From CAVXSP01 sp963764505 (GTDB lineage Bacteria > Acidobacteriota > Vicinamibacteria > Vicinamibacterales > SCN-69-37), in contig CAVXSP010000001.1 of assembly GCA_963764505.1 (NCBI GenBank), positions 186,001 to 250,000 on the forward strand: 64,000 nucleotides of DNA, written 5' to 3'. Position numbers and translations under genes: made by a program. The stretch's first letter is position 1, and every line of letters begins with the position of its first letter. The notes beneath the pieces are model-generated. The model ran no database searches. It had not been told where the DNA came from and saw only the letters and a program-made list of their open reading frames with translations. Shown piece by piece: positions 36,674-45,747 of this stretch.

Positions 36674-37633
36674 ATGCCTCGTCTGCCACGCATTGCCGAT
36701 CTCGACGCCGCCTCCGCCGGCTGGGGCTTCTTCCTCTGCACGCGCAAGGAAGTCCGAGCCGGCCGGAACGGCGAGTACATGTCGCTCCTCCTGCAGGACG
36801 CGACGGGCGAAGTGCGCGCCAAGGTCTTTCAGGACGTGGAGCTGACGAAGCTCGAGTTCGACGCCGGCGAGTTCGTGAAGGCGCAGGGCCGGGGCAACTC
36901 GTTCAATCAGCAGCTCGAGCTCGTCCTCGAGAAGATCCGGCGCGTCGTTCCGGACCGCGACGCGGCTGACGGATTCCGGGAAGAGGACTGCATCCGCTGC
37001 GCGCCGCGGCCTGCCGACGAGATGTGGCAGGACCTGCAGGCCCGCATCCATGCGATCGAGGATCCGCAGCTGCGCGAGCTGCTGGCGTCGATCACGCACC
37101 ACCACGCCGAGCGGCTCAAGGTGTGGCCGGCCGCACGTCAGGTGCACCATGCGTATCGGAGCGGGCTCCTCGAACACGTGCTGGCCCTCGCCGAAGTGGG
37201 CGCGCCGCTGGCGGAGCGCTACCGCGCCCGGCGCGATCTCGTCGTGGCCGGCGCGATCCTCCACGACATCGGCAAGCTGCAGGAGCTTTCCTACGATCTC
37301 GCGACCGGCTATACCGTCGAGGGCAATCTCGTCGGCCATATCGCCCTGGGTGTCGGGATGCTGCGCGACGCCGTCCGGGAGCAGCCGGGGTTTCCGCCCG
37401 AGCTCGCGACGGAGCTCGAGCACCTGATTCTCTCGCATCACGGCGCCAGGGAGCTGGGGTCTCCCGTGGAGCCGATGACGATCGAGGCGTTCATCCTGGC
37501 CGCCGTCGACAATCTCGACGCCACGATCCAGCAGGTCCGACAGCACCTCGCCGACGACGACACCGACGGGCCGTTCACGTCGTACCATCGGCGTCTCGAG
37601 CGCGTCTTCCTCAAGCCGACGCCCACGGCCTGA
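36674..37633 (+). CDS. YhaM-type HD-domain 3'-5' exoribonuclease
   Basis: This 319-residue protein has an N-terminal OB-fold nucleic-acid-binding domain (about 10-95, with YMSLLLQDATGEVRAKVF) and a C-terminal HD phosphohydrolase domain with HHAYRSGLLEHVLALAEV, the metal-binding AILHDIGK near residue 195, and HLILSHHG and LAAVDNLDA. The arrangement is that of the Firmicute exonuclease YhaM, which degrades RNA and single-stranded DNA from the 3' end. Start ATG 36674 gives MPRLPRIADLDAASAGWGFF. Substrate here is inferred only from the family. Confidence 0.87.
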   Translation: MPRLPRIADLDAASAGWGFFLCTRKEVRAGRNGEYMSLLLQDATGEVRAKVFQDVELTKLEFDAGEFVKAQGRGNSFNQQLELVLEKIRRVVPDRDAADGFREEDCIRCAPRPADEMWQDLQARIHAIEDPQLRELLASITHHHAERLKVWPAARQVHHAYRSGLLEHVLALAEVGAPLAERYRARRDLVVAGAILHDIGKLQELSYDLATGYTVEGNLVGHIALGVGMLRDAVREQPGFPPELATELEHLILSHHGARELGSPVEPMTIEAFILAAVDNLDATIQQVRQHLADDDTDGPFTSYHRRLERVFLKPTPTA

Positions 37634-37669
37634 CGGCGGCCGCACCGCGCAGCCGCCGCGGACGCGCGT

Positions 37670-38665
37670 CTACGCCAGCGCGTCCTTCACGAACTGGAAG
37701 CACTTGGGGATTTCGACCATCGGATCGCCCGGATACTCGAATTCGATGTTGACCGGGAAGTCGTAATGCTCCCGGCTGACGAGCTGCAGGACCTCCTTCA
37801 GCGGCGCGTCGCCCTCGCCGAACGGCACGTAGGAGTTGGGCTGATTGCGCTTCATGTCCTTGAAGTGCAGGTTCGTGATCCGGTCGTGGTACTTGCGGAT
37901 GAAGTCGACGGCATCGCCGCCGGCCGCCGTGTAGTGGCCGACGTCGAGGTTCGCGCCGAGGTAGGGGCTCTCGGCCATCACCGACTTGAACGAGGCCTCG
38001 TTGTGGACCTCGTCGGGCAGCTGCACGTTGTCGTGGCCGTGGAAGCCGACCTTCATCTTGTGCTTCTCGGCGAACGGGGCCAGCCGCTTGGCCATGCTGA
38101 CCTGCGTCGACGTGGAGATGGCCTTCACCCCCAGCCAGCTCGCCATCTTGAAGGCGTACTCGATTTCCGCATCGCTCGTGGTGCGGACGTTCATGTTGTA
38201 GCAGAGGAGGCGGAGATCGATCCCCGCGTTCTGGATCTTCTGGCGCACCGGCGCGAAGGTCGCGTCCGCGGCCGCGTCGCGCCAGGCCTGGCGAGCCTGC
38301 TGCGCCGCCTGCGCCGCCGCCTGCTGCTCGGGCGTCATCGATCCCCGGCGGCCGCCACCCCGGGCCGGGCTGGGCGCGCCGGCAAGCGCTTCCGCGTGGT
38401 TGGACATCAGTTCCATCTCGCCGAGGCCGATGGTCACGTACGCCTGGATGATCGCCTCGGCGCCGCCGGGCAGCCGGTTGAAGCTGTAGGTGATCGCGCC
38501 GACCTGCACGCCTTTGATGGTGGAGTCGATCTTGGCTGGCGCCGAGAGCGGGTACCCGTCGCGCGGACGCTGCCGTGGCCGTCCTCTGAGCAGAAATGAG
38601 CCGGGCACTCCGGCCAGCGCGAGAGTGGCGAACTCTCGGCGGCTATAACGCGATCTCCTGTCCAT
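37670..38665 (-). CDS. Tat-exported sugar phosphate isomerase/epimerase-like TIM-barrel protein (paralogue 1)
   Basis: This is an exported protein of the xylose isomerase-like TIM-barrel superfamily. From ATG 38665 (a second ATG lies three codons upstream) it gives 331 residues with a twin-arginine signal (RYSRREFATLALAGVPGSFL). Later motifs include GVQVGAITYSF, VKAISTSTQVSMAKRLAPFA, VGFHGHDN and GANLDVGHYTAAGGD, with LHFKDMKR, the metal-binding pattern of this superfamily. It is closely related to the gene at 41353-42294; the two flank the cytochrome/PQQ pair. Substrate unknown; a sugar or sugar derivative is likely. The divergent gap 38666-38785 should hold promoters for both directions. 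Confidence 0.87.
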   Translation of the reverse strand: MDRRSRYSRREFATLALAGVPGSFLLRGRPRQRPRDGYPLSAPAKIDSTIKGVQVGAITYSFNRLPGGAEAIIQAYVTIGLGEMELMSNHAEALAGAPSPARGGGRRGSMTPEQQAAAQAAQQARQAWRDAAADATFAPVRQKIQNAGIDLRLLCYNMNVRTTSDAEIEYAFKMASWLGVKAISTSTQVSMAKRLAPFAEKHKMKVGFHGHDNVQLPDEVHNEASFKSVMAESPYLGANLDVGHYTAAGGDAVDFIRKYHDRITNLHFKDMKRNQPNSYVPFGEGDAPLKEVLQLVSREHYDFPVNIEFEYPGDPMVEIPKCFQFVKDALA

Positions 38666-38785
38666 GGCGTGCACCTCGATGACCGGCCGCGGGGCCGACC
38701 CGGCGAGGCTAGCAGATGGCCGTCCAAAAGAACAGCAGCTGGCGCGTGCAGTAGAATGACCCGGTTTGGACTCATGAGGTCAACG

Positions 38786-39703
38786 ATGAACATCAAGAAC
38801 GGCTCCCTGGCCGTTGCGCTCCTCGGCCTGGCGCTCGTTGTGGCTGACGTCGGCGCCCAGAACGCGCCGCCGCCGGCGGCCCCGGCGGCCCCCGCCGGGA
38901 GAGGACAGGGGCGCGGGCGGGGCCGCGGGCCGGCGACGTTCCCGGCTCAGCAGCGCGAGCCGGCCGACCCGGCCGTCGCCGCGCGCGGCAAGGCGCTCTA
39001 CGAGATGCACTGCCAGACGTGTCACGCGCCCGATCTGCGCGGGGCCACGGGCGGCCCGAACCTCCTCCGGTCGCAGGCCGTGCTCAGCGACCACGAGGGC
39101 GAGCTGCTCGAACCGGTCGTCCACGGATCGCTGCCGAACATGAAGGCGATCGATCTGAGCGCCGACGACGTCAAGACCCTGGCCGTCTACATTCACGACG
39201 TGGTCCGGACGGCCCGCAACCAGGGCGCCCCGCCGGCCGAAGGCGTGCCGGTCACGACGGTCCTCGTCGGCGACGCCGCGGCCGGCAAGGCCTACTTCGC
39301 CGCCAAGTGCGCGACGTGCCATTCGGTCACGGGCGACCTCCAGAACATCGGCAACCGGATGCCGGACGCGAAGGCGCTGCAGAACTTCTGGGTGTCGGGC
39401 GGGGTCGTCGGCGGCAGCGGCGGACGGGGCCGCCGCGGCGGCGGCGGCGGACCGCCGGACAAGCGGACGCCGACGGCGACCGTCACGCTGCCGGGCGGGA
39501 CCACCCTTCAGGGGACGCTCGTGACGATCGACGACTTCCTCGTGGCGCTCGAGATGCCCGACGGCACGCTCCGCACGATCCGGCGGGACGCGAACACCAA
39601 GGTCGACGTCAAGGACCCGCTGGACGCGCACCGCTCGCTCTGGAGCAGCCTGGCGGACAAGGACATGCACGACGTGACGGCCTATCTGGCGACAGTGAAA
39701 TGA
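38786..39703 (+). CDS. Exported diheme cytochrome c, electron acceptor of the adjacent PQQ dehydrogenase
   Basis: This is a periplasmic cytochrome with two covalent haem sites. I chose ATG 38786, which follows GAGGT by 7 bp; an ATG 12 bp upstream is possible. The 305-residue protein has a signal peptide (about 1-24), an Ala/Pro/Gly/Arg-rich linker, haem site CQTCH at 76-80 and a second CATCH at 175-179. A C-terminal domain (about 225-305) after a glycine/arginine-rich linker contains VTLPGGTTLQGTLVTIDDFL and resembles small domains found in PQQ-associated proteins. The stop overlaps the dehydrogenase ATG, so the two are coupled. Confidence 0.9.
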   Translation: MNIKNGSLAVALLGLALVVADVGAQNAPPPAAPAAPAGRGQGRGRGRGPATFPAQQREPADPAVAARGKALYEMHCQTCHAPDLRGATGGPNLLRSQAVLSDHEGELLEPVVHGSLPNMKAIDLSADDVKTLAVYIHDVVRTARNQGAPPAEGVPVTTVLVGDAAAGKAYFAAKCATCHSVTGDLQNIGNRMPDAKALQNFWVSGGVVGGSGGRGRRGGGGGPPDKRTPTATVTLPGGTTLQGTLVTIDDFLVALEMPDGTLRTIRRDANTKVDVKDPLDAHRSLWSSLADKDMHDVTAYLATVK

Positions 39704-41343
39704 CCCTGAAACGACTGCTCCTCATCGCTCCTCTGCTCGTCGCGCCGGTCCTGCTGCAGGGCCAGGGCGCCGGCCTCGATCCGGCCGACATCCTGAAGCC
39801 GCTCCAGGACTCCTGGCCGACCTACAACGGCGACTACTCCGGCCGCCGCCACAGCCTGCTCACGCAGGTCGACCGGAGCACGGTCAAGAACCTCACGCTG
39901 GCGTGGTTCGCGCGGTTCTCCTCGGGTCCTGGCCTGCGGACGGTCGTCGGCGGCGAGGGCAACGGCGAGTTCCCGGCCGGGAACGTGACGTTCAAGTCAT
40001 CGGCGCTGATGGTGGACGGCACGATCTACATTTCGTCGCCGGACAACGCCTGGGCCGTGGACGCGCGAACCGGCCGCGAGCTGTGGCACTACTTCTGGAA
40101 GACGCGCGGCGGCACCCACATCGGCAACCGCGGTCTGGGAATGTGGCACGACTATCTCTACATGGAGACGCCCGACGACTATCTCGTCTCGCTCGACGCG
40201 AAGACGGGGCAGGAGCGCTGGCACGTCCAGATCGCCGATCTGGCGCAGCAGTATTTCTCGACGCCGGCGCCGATCGTCGTCGGCGACCACGTGCTGTGCG
40301 GCACCGGCAACGACATCGACGGACCTGGCTTCCTGCAGTCGTTCGATCCGGAGACCGGCAAGCTGCAGTGGAAGCACTACGACGTTCCGATGAACGAAGG
40401 CGATCCGGGGCTGGAGACCTGGCCGAGCCTGGACGCCGCCCGGCATGGCGGCGCGCAGCCCTGGGTGGACGGGGCGTACGACCCGGAGACGCACCTGTAC
40501 ATGTTCGGCACCGGCAACCCGACGCCGGCGTACACCGTTGGCCGCGGCACGGGCGACAACCTGTACACGTCCTCGCTGATCGCGGTGAACGTCGACACCG
40601 GCAAGATGGCGTGGTACTTCCAGTCCTCGCCGCACGACATGCACGACTGGGATTCCGCCCAGACGCCGGTCCTCGTGGACGACGTCGTGAACGGCCAGCC
40701 GCGCAAGCTCGTGCTGACCGCCGCGCGCAACGGATACTTCTTCGTGATCGACCGCGTCACCGGCGAGCACGTCTCGACCATGAAGTACGGGATGTCGACG
40801 AACTGGGCGAAGGGCGTGAACGCGAAGGGCGGTCCGGAGCGCGACCCGATCAAGGACGCGTCGGTCGGCGGCTCGATCGTGTCGCCGACCTCCGACGGCA
40901 CCATCAACTGGGAGCCGCCGGCGTTCTCGCCCGAGACCGGCTACCTCTACGTCGCGGAGCTGAACGGCTGGTCGCTGTTCTACCTGACGGACCTCGATCC
41001 GCGCGGATCGATGGGGCTCGGCGGGCACCAGGAAGTGAACATCGGATCGACGGGCGCGTTCCTGACGGCGATCGACTACAAGAACAACAAGATCGCCTGG
41101 CGCCACAAGTACCCGACGGGCGCCAACGGGGGCGGCGGCGGGATCCTGACCACGGCCGGCCGTCTGGTGTTCGCGGGCGACGGCAACGGCAACCTCGTGG
41201 CGCACGACGACGCCACGGGCGAGCCGCTGTGGCACACGAAGATCGGGAGCGTGACGAATCCGCCGCAGACGTTCATGCTCGACGGACGGCAGTACATCAT
41301 CGCCGCGACCGGCGATACGATCTGGGCCTTCGTGCTCTACTGA
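39700..41343 (+). CDS. PQQ-dependent quinoprotein dehydrogenase
   Basis: This is a periplasmic eight-bladed propeller oxidase of alcohols, sugars or similar substrates. The 547-residue protein starts at ATG 39700 within the cytochrome stop, has a signal peptide (LLLIAPLLVAPVLLQGQG), then WPTYNGDYSGRRHS, the N-terminal hallmark of the family. Repeated tryptophan-docking patterns follow (DARTGRELWHYFW, DAKTGQERWHVQIAD, NVDTGKMAWYFQSSPHDMHD). I did not find the vicinal CysCys of methanol dehydrogenases. It should pass electrons to the cytochrome. The substrate is unknown; the neighbourhood suggests a sugar or glycoside. Confidence 0.92.
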   Translation: MTLKRLLLIAPLLVAPVLLQGQGAGLDPADILKPLQDSWPTYNGDYSGRRHSLLTQVDRSTVKNLTLAWFARFSSGPGLRTVVGGEGNGEFPAGNVTFKSSALMVDGTIYISSPDNAWAVDARTGRELWHYFWKTRGGTHIGNRGLGMWHDYLYMETPDDYLVSLDAKTGQERWHVQIADLAQQYFSTPAPIVVGDHVLCGTGNDIDGPGFLQSFDPETGKLQWKHYDVPMNEGDPGLETWPSLDAARHGGAQPWVDGAYDPETHLYMFGTGNPTPAYTVGRGTGDNLYTSSLIAVNVDTGKMAWYFQSSPHDMHDWDSAQTPVLVDDVVNGQPRKLVLTAARNGYFFVIDRVTGEHVSTMKYGMSTNWAKGVNAKGGPERDPIKDASVGGSIVSPTSDGTINWEPPAFSPETGYLYVAELNGWSLFYLTDLDPRGSMGLGGHQEVNIGSTGAFLTAIDYKNNKIAWRHKYPTGANGGGGGILTTAGRLVFAGDGNGNLVAHDDATGEPLWHTKIGSVTNPPQTFMLDGRQYIIAATGDTIWAFVLY

Positions 41344-41352
41344 TTTACCGGT

Positions 41353-42294
41353 CTACGCCAGCGCGTCCTTGATGAACTGGTAGCACTTCGTGACGCCGGC
41401 GATGACGCCGGCCGGGTCGTCGTAGACGTACTCGATATTGGCCGGGAAGGTCCACTTCTCCCGGCTCACGAGCTGCAGGACTTCCTTGATCGGCACGTCG
41501 CCCTGTCCCCAGGCGATCGGACCGGCGTGGTCGCGCCGGCGGTCCTTGATGTGCAGATTCGTGATGCGGCCGTGGTACTTCCCGAGGAACTCGACCGGAT
41601 CGCCGTTCGCGGACACGTAGTGTCCGATGTCGAAGTTGGCGCCCAGGTACCGACTGGTCCCGAGCACGGCCTGGAACGACGCCTCGGTGGCCATCTGGTC
41701 GGGGTCCTCGGTGTTGTCGTGGTTGTGGAACCCGACCACCAGCTTGTGCTTCTCGGCGAACGGCGCCAGCCGCCTCGCCATGCTCACCGTCGTCGACGAG
41801 GAGATCGCGTTCACGCCCAGACCCTTCGCCATGACGAAGGCGTATTCGATCAGGTCGTCCGAGATCGAGGCGTTCATGTTGTAGCAGAGCACGCCCAGAT
41901 GGATGCCGGCGGCCTCGATCTTGTGGCGGACCGGGGCGAAGGTGGCTTCGGTGGCGGACAGCCGCCAGTCACTGAGCGCCTTGGCGGCGGCCTGCTGCTC
42001 AGGCGTCTGGACGCCGCGTCCCCGGCCGCCCCGGCCCGCGACCGGCGCGCCGGCAAGCTTCTCGCAGTCGCCGGACATCAGCTCCATCTCGCCGAGGCCG
42101 ATCGTGACGAAGGCGCGGATGATCTCGTCGGGATCGGCCATCGTGCGGAAGCTGTAGGTGATCGCGCCGATCTGGACGCCGTTGATCTTCGAATCGATCT
42201 CGCCCCGTGCGTCGAGCGACACGGCGTCGAGCGCCCACAGGGCCGGCAGGCTGGCGAGTGTGAGCCTGGTGAAATCGCGGCGCGAATACGACAT
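41353..42294 (-). CDS. Tat-exported sugar phosphate isomerase/epimerase-like TIM-barrel protein (paralogue 2)
   Basis: This is a second member of the same family as 37670-38665; shared stretches include GAITYSF, IGLGEMELMS, RLAPFAEKHK and a C-terminus of the same type (QFIKDALA against QFVKDALA). ATG 42294 is preceded by GAGGAGG and gives 313 residues with the Tat-like start MSYSRRDFTRLTLASLPALW. It shows FDIGHYVSANGDPVEFLGKY and NLHIKDRRRD, matching metal and substrate-site patterns. It belongs to the minus-strand set PIG-L, ROK and isomerase. The duplicate arrangement flanking the redox pair suggests related but distinct substrates. Confidence 0.87.
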   Translation of the reverse strand: MSYSRRDFTRLTLASLPALWALDAVSLDARGEIDSKINGVQIGAITYSFRTMADPDEIIRAFVTIGLGEMELMSGDCEKLAGAPVAGRGGRGRGVQTPEQQAAAKALSDWRLSATEATFAPVRHKIEAAGIHLGVLCYNMNASISDDLIEYAFVMAKGLGVNAISSSTTVSMARRLAPFAEKHKLVVGFHNHDNTEDPDQMATEASFQAVLGTSRYLGANFDIGHYVSANGDPVEFLGKYHGRITNLHIKDRRRDHAGPIAWGQGDVPIKEVLQLVSREKWTFPANIEYVYDDPAGVIAGVTKCYQFIKDALA

Positions 42295-42347
42295 GGCAAC
42301 CTCCTCGGCGTCCTCCGGGCATGGGCTCTGCTGGGAGCAGAATTCTC

Positions 42348-43238
42348 TCACACGCCGAGAGCCTCCGCAGGATCGCGGCCGGCGTCGAGGAATCCGGCCG
42401 GGGCGGAGGCTTCCTCGAACCTGCCGTCGCGCCAGTGCCTGACGCGGTACATCGTGCCGAAGAGAAACGACGGCGCTGCTTCGCCCTGGCCGCCAATCCA
42501 TTCCGCCCCGCGGCGAACGTTGTCCATGAGCCATGCCGGGAACGTGAGATGGTACGGGTTGCGGCGCACCTCGCCCACGTGCCAGGTCAGGGCCGTGATG
42601 AGTGCCGCCACGTCGGCAGGCGGCGACTCGACCAGGACGTTGGGCGTCGACATCTGTCCCCAGAACTCCGTCTCGATCGCCGCGCACCGGAACTCTTCGG
42701 GCAGGCTCGCGAGCGCATCCGCCACCAGAAAGTGCGTGCCGATGTGGGTCGAATTCCAGTCCGTCTGGTGCGGGAAGAAGATCGCGCGCGGGCGATGCTG
42801 CGCCAGGATGTCCCGCACCGTGCGGATCATGGCCTCCCAGCGATCGGGCTGACCGGCGCGCGTCTGGAGGTTCACGCCTTCCAGGCCGTTGGGGCCGGTG
42901 GCCTGGAGCTCGAATCCGATGCAGCGGCAGCAGTTCGTCAGCTCCTGCCACCGCTCCTGCTGCCGCTGGCGGTTGCTGCCCTGCGTCACGGCGACGTTGA
43001 CCACGCGCCAGGCCGCCTGGCGGAGCAGGCGCAGCGCCCAGCCGCCGATGATCACCTCGTCATCCGGATGCGGCGAGAAGATCAGCGCGACGGGCGCATC
43101 GGCCGCCGGCGCGGGCCGCGGATAGTCGGGAAAGCCCCCGAGCGGGGCGTCGCGCGCCCCGGTCACGAGGTCCGACAGGCTCTGGACGTACGATTCGTAG
43201 GGATTCATCTTCATCAACGGACTCCCACACGCGCTCAC
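42348..43238 (-). CDS. PIG-L/LmbE family deacetylase
   Basis: PIG-L enzymes are zinc-dependent hydrolases that usually remove N-acetyl groups from GlcNAc-containing glycans. The protein has the signature FSPHPDDEVIIGG with the HPDD metal site near residue 55, FFPHQTDWNSTHIGTH with the second histidine cluster, and a family-typical length of 296 residues. The GTG at 43238 overlaps the previous stop as GTGA; an ATG at 43214 with GGGAG upstream is an equally good start and would give 288 residues. No signal peptide is seen, so it acts in the cytoplasm, next to a ROK-type kinase. Confidence 0.9.
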   Translation of the reverse strand: MSACGSPLMKMNPYESYVQSLSDLVTGARDAPLGGFPDYPRPAPAADAPVALIFSPHPDDEVIIGGWALRLLRQAAWRVVNVAVTQGSNRQRQQERWQELTNCCRCIGFELQATGPNGLEGVNLQTRAGQPDRWEAMIRTVRDILAQHRPRAIFFPHQTDWNSTHIGTHFLVADALASLPEEFRCAAIETEFWGQMSTPNVLVESPPADVAALITALTWHVGEVRRNPYHLTFPAWLMDNVRRGAEWIGGQGEAAPSFLFGTMYRVRHWRDGRFEEASAPAGFLDAGRDPAEALGV

Positions 43239-44644
43239 GGCGTTCGTGACTCCGGCAGGCTGGCCGCGGCGATCGCCTGTCCGTGGCGCCGGCTCGTCTC
43301 GTCGGGAACGTGGAACGCCACGCTCGAGGCGAGCGACGGGAACTCGGTCGACAGCACGCGTCGGGCCTGTTCGAGGATCAGATCAACCCCGCGGCCGGTC
43401 GTCACGCGTCCCAGGATGAGCACGTGACGCACGGGATAGAACCGCGCGTAGTGCGCCGCGCCGTAGCCGAGGTAGACGCCGATCGTGCGATAGATCGCGG
43501 CCGCCCGGGCGTCGTCGCGTTCCATGAGCCGCTGCACCGCCTTGAGCTGTTCAGGCAGCGGCAGGTCACCGGCCAGATCGATGCCGGCCTTCGGGGCGAG
43601 CCGACCGACGGCCTGCTGTGAGAAATACTGCACGCCACAGCCGACGTCGCCCGACCACTCGTCCGCCGGTGCGTCCGGCTGGTAGTCGATCGGGGCGAAC
43701 GCGAGCTCGTCGAGCCAGGAGGTGATATGTCCCCGCGGCGTGACGTAGCCGCCGGCGAGGCTCGAGCCCATGGCGATGCCCAGCACGGCATTGTCCGAGA
43801 GGGCCATCGACCCGGCCAGCGCCGTCACCTCGCCGTCGTTCGCGACTTCGAACGGAACGTTCCACGCGCGCGCCAGCTCCAGGAACAGGCCCTTCACACG
43901 CGACTCGAACAGATCCGCCGGAACGCCCCGGAACAAGGACGAGAGCTTGACCCGATTGCCCACGTACACGCCCGCCGAGCTGCCGCCGATGGCATCGACG
44001 CGTGGCAGACGACGCGCAGCCCGTGTGAGCGAGTCCATGATCTGGTCGAAGTGCCACTGCGGATCCCGCTCGGCGGCCGGGCGCCAGTCGATCTCCTCGC
44101 TGAAGACCACCCGGCCGTCCACGAGCGCGGCGGCTTTCCGATCGCTGGCGCCGAGATCGAATCCGATGCGGCAGCCCTCGAGATGGCGGCCGAGCGGCAC
44201 GGCCTGCTGACGCTCCTCGGGAATCTCGCCCGCCCCGACCGGAACGATCTCGAATGGCCGCTCGTAGATTCGCCGGCCCATGATCTCCGCATCGAAGCGG
44301 CCGGCGGGCGTCGCCTCGTAGTGGGCCTGGAGCTGCGCGGCCAGGCGCGGCGGGGCGTGGAGATGGACCCGGCAGCCGCCGCGCGACCAGAGCAGAAACT
44401 TGAGCTGGCGCTCGAGATTGAGGAAGTTGAACCGGGCCAGCGGATGATCGGGCGCCAGCGCCACGGTGCTCCACCGGGAGACCGAACCGTCGGCCTGTTC
44501 GAGCGCCAGGTGGATGGGATCGCCCCCGGCGGCCTCGGCCGCGGCGTCGAACTCCCGGTGGAACAGCGCCGCCGGCCTGAATCCTTCGTCCAGCTCGGGG
44601 ATCACCCGAGGCACCATCCCGTCCACGGCTCGCCTCCGCGTCAT
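43235..44644 (-). CDS. ROK-family-like sugar kinase or related protein
   Basis: The protein resembles the ROK group of sugar kinases and repressors, but is long: 469 residues from ATG 44644 (460 from ATG 44617), with an N-terminal extension of about 155 residues of unknown fold. The kinase half has the ATP site IGFDLGASDRKAAALVDG, the interdomain region AIGGSSAGVYVGNRV, VANDGEVTALAGSMAL carrying the catalytic Asp, and GIAMGSSLAGGYVTPRGHI. The cysteines of the usual ROK zinc motif are reduced to a GCGVQYF remnant. Substrate unknown. The stop overlaps the PIG-L gene start, so they are coupled. Confidence 0.8.
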   Translation of the reverse strand: MTRRRAVDGMVPRVIPELDEGFRPAALFHREFDAAAEAAGGDPIHLALEQADGSVSRWSTVALAPDHPLARFNFLNLERQLKFLLWSRGGCRVHLHAPPRLAAQLQAHYEATPAGRFDAEIMGRRIYERPFEIVPVGAGEIPEERQQAVPLGRHLEGCRIGFDLGASDRKAAALVDGRVVFSEEIDWRPAAERDPQWHFDQIMDSLTRAARRLPRVDAIGGSSAGVYVGNRVKLSSLFRGVPADLFESRVKGLFLELARAWNVPFEVANDGEVTALAGSMALSDNAVLGIAMGSSLAGGYVTPRGHITSWLDELAFAPIDYQPDAPADEWSGDVGCGVQYFSQQAVGRLAPKAGIDLAGDLPLPEQLKAVQRLMERDDARAAAIYRTIGVYLGYGAAHYARFYPVRHVLILGRVTTGRGVDLILEQARRVLSTEFPSLASSVAFHVPDETSRRHGQAIAAASLPESRTP

Positions 44645-44689
44645 CGTAATCGTTTGCCCCCGGCCGGACGTCTGCGGTAAACAAGTACC

Positions 44690-45733
44690 GTGAAAAAACT
44701 GAATGTCGGCATCGTCGGCTACGGCTGGGTCGCGACGGCGCACATCGGCGCGATCAATGCGACCTCGACCGCGCAGGTCACGGCTGTCTGCTCGTCGCGC
44801 CCGCTCGACCCCCGCGAGCTCAGCGCCCGCCACGGCGGCGAGATCAGATGCTATCGCGAACTCGACGCCCTGCTGCGCGATCCGGACGTCGATGTCGTCT
44901 CCATCTGCAGCTTTCCAGACCGTCACGTCCGCGAGGCGGTGGCGGCCGCGCGCGCCGGCAAGCACCTCATCATCGAGAAGCCCATCGCGCTCACGCTGGC
45001 GGACTGCCGGGAGATGCTGGCGGCCGCGCAGGAGGCGAAGGTGAGGACCTGCGTCTGTCTCGAGTGCCGCTGGTCGAGCCAGTTCCTCGCCACGAAGGCC
45101 GTCATCGATTCGGGTCTGCTGGGCGAGGTGCACTACGGGGAGGTCGACTACTATCACGGGTCCGGCCCGTGGTACGGCCAGTACCGCTGGAACGTCACGA
45201 AGGCGCAGGGCGGGTCCAGCCTGCTGTCGGCGGGCTGTCACGCGCTCGACGCGCTGCTGCTCTGCCTGGGCACCGACGTGACGGAGGTGTTCAGCCTGTC
45301 AGCGCGCTCGAAGAGCGAGTACTTCAGCCGCTACGAGTACCCGACCACCACGTCGACGCTGCTGCAGTTCGAGAGCGGGAAGGTGGGCAAGGTCGCTTCG
45401 GTGATCGACTGCCTGCAGCCGTACTACTTCCACACGCATCTCGTGGGCAGCCACGGGAGCCTGCTCGACAACAAGTTTCACTCCACGAAGCTGGCGGGGC
45501 TCAACAAGAACAAGTGGAGCGAGCTGTCGATGAAGATGCTCGACAGCGGCGACGTCGCGGACCACCCGTACCTGACGCAGTTCGAAGCCTTCTTCCAGGC
45601 GCTGCGCCGTGGAGAGGACATGCCGCTGACCAGCCTCTCCGAGTCGCTGAAGTCGTTCGAGGTGCTCTTCGCGGCCGACCGCGCCGCCGAGACGGGCCGG
45701 CCGGTCAAGCTGTCGGAGCTCCGGCGCGAGTAG
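44690..45733 (+). CDS. Gfo/Idh/MocA family oxidoreductase (1)
   Basis: This is an NAD(P)-dependent sugar or inositol-type dehydrogenase. The 347-residue protein starts at GTG 44690 with the Rossmann motif LNVGIVGYGWVATAHIGAIN, followed by SFPDRHVREAVAAARAGKHL and the conserved EKPIALTL lysine-proline motif near residue 95. The C-terminal alpha/beta domain carries GGSSLLSAGCHALDALL, where the His takes part in catalysis. No signal peptide is seen. It is divergent from the ROK gene with only 45 bp between the starts, suggesting shared regulation. Confidence 0.92.
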   Translation: MKKLNVGIVGYGWVATAHIGAINATSTAQVTAVCSSRPLDPRELSARHGGEIRCYRELDALLRDPDVDVVSICSFPDRHVREAVAAARAGKHLIIEKPIALTLADCREMLAAAQEAKVRTCVCLECRWSSQFLATKAVIDSGLLGEVHYGEVDYYHGSGPWYGQYRWNVTKAQGGSSLLSAGCHALDALLLCLGTDVTEVFSLSARSKSEYFSRYEYPTTTSTLLQFESGKVGKVASVIDCLQPYYFHTHLVGSHGSLLDNKFHSTKLAGLNKNKWSELSMKMLDSGDVADHPYLTQFEAFFQALRRGEDMPLTSLSESLKSFEVLFAADRAAETGRPVKLSELRRE

Positions 45734-45747
45734 TCGCGCCCGGCGCC

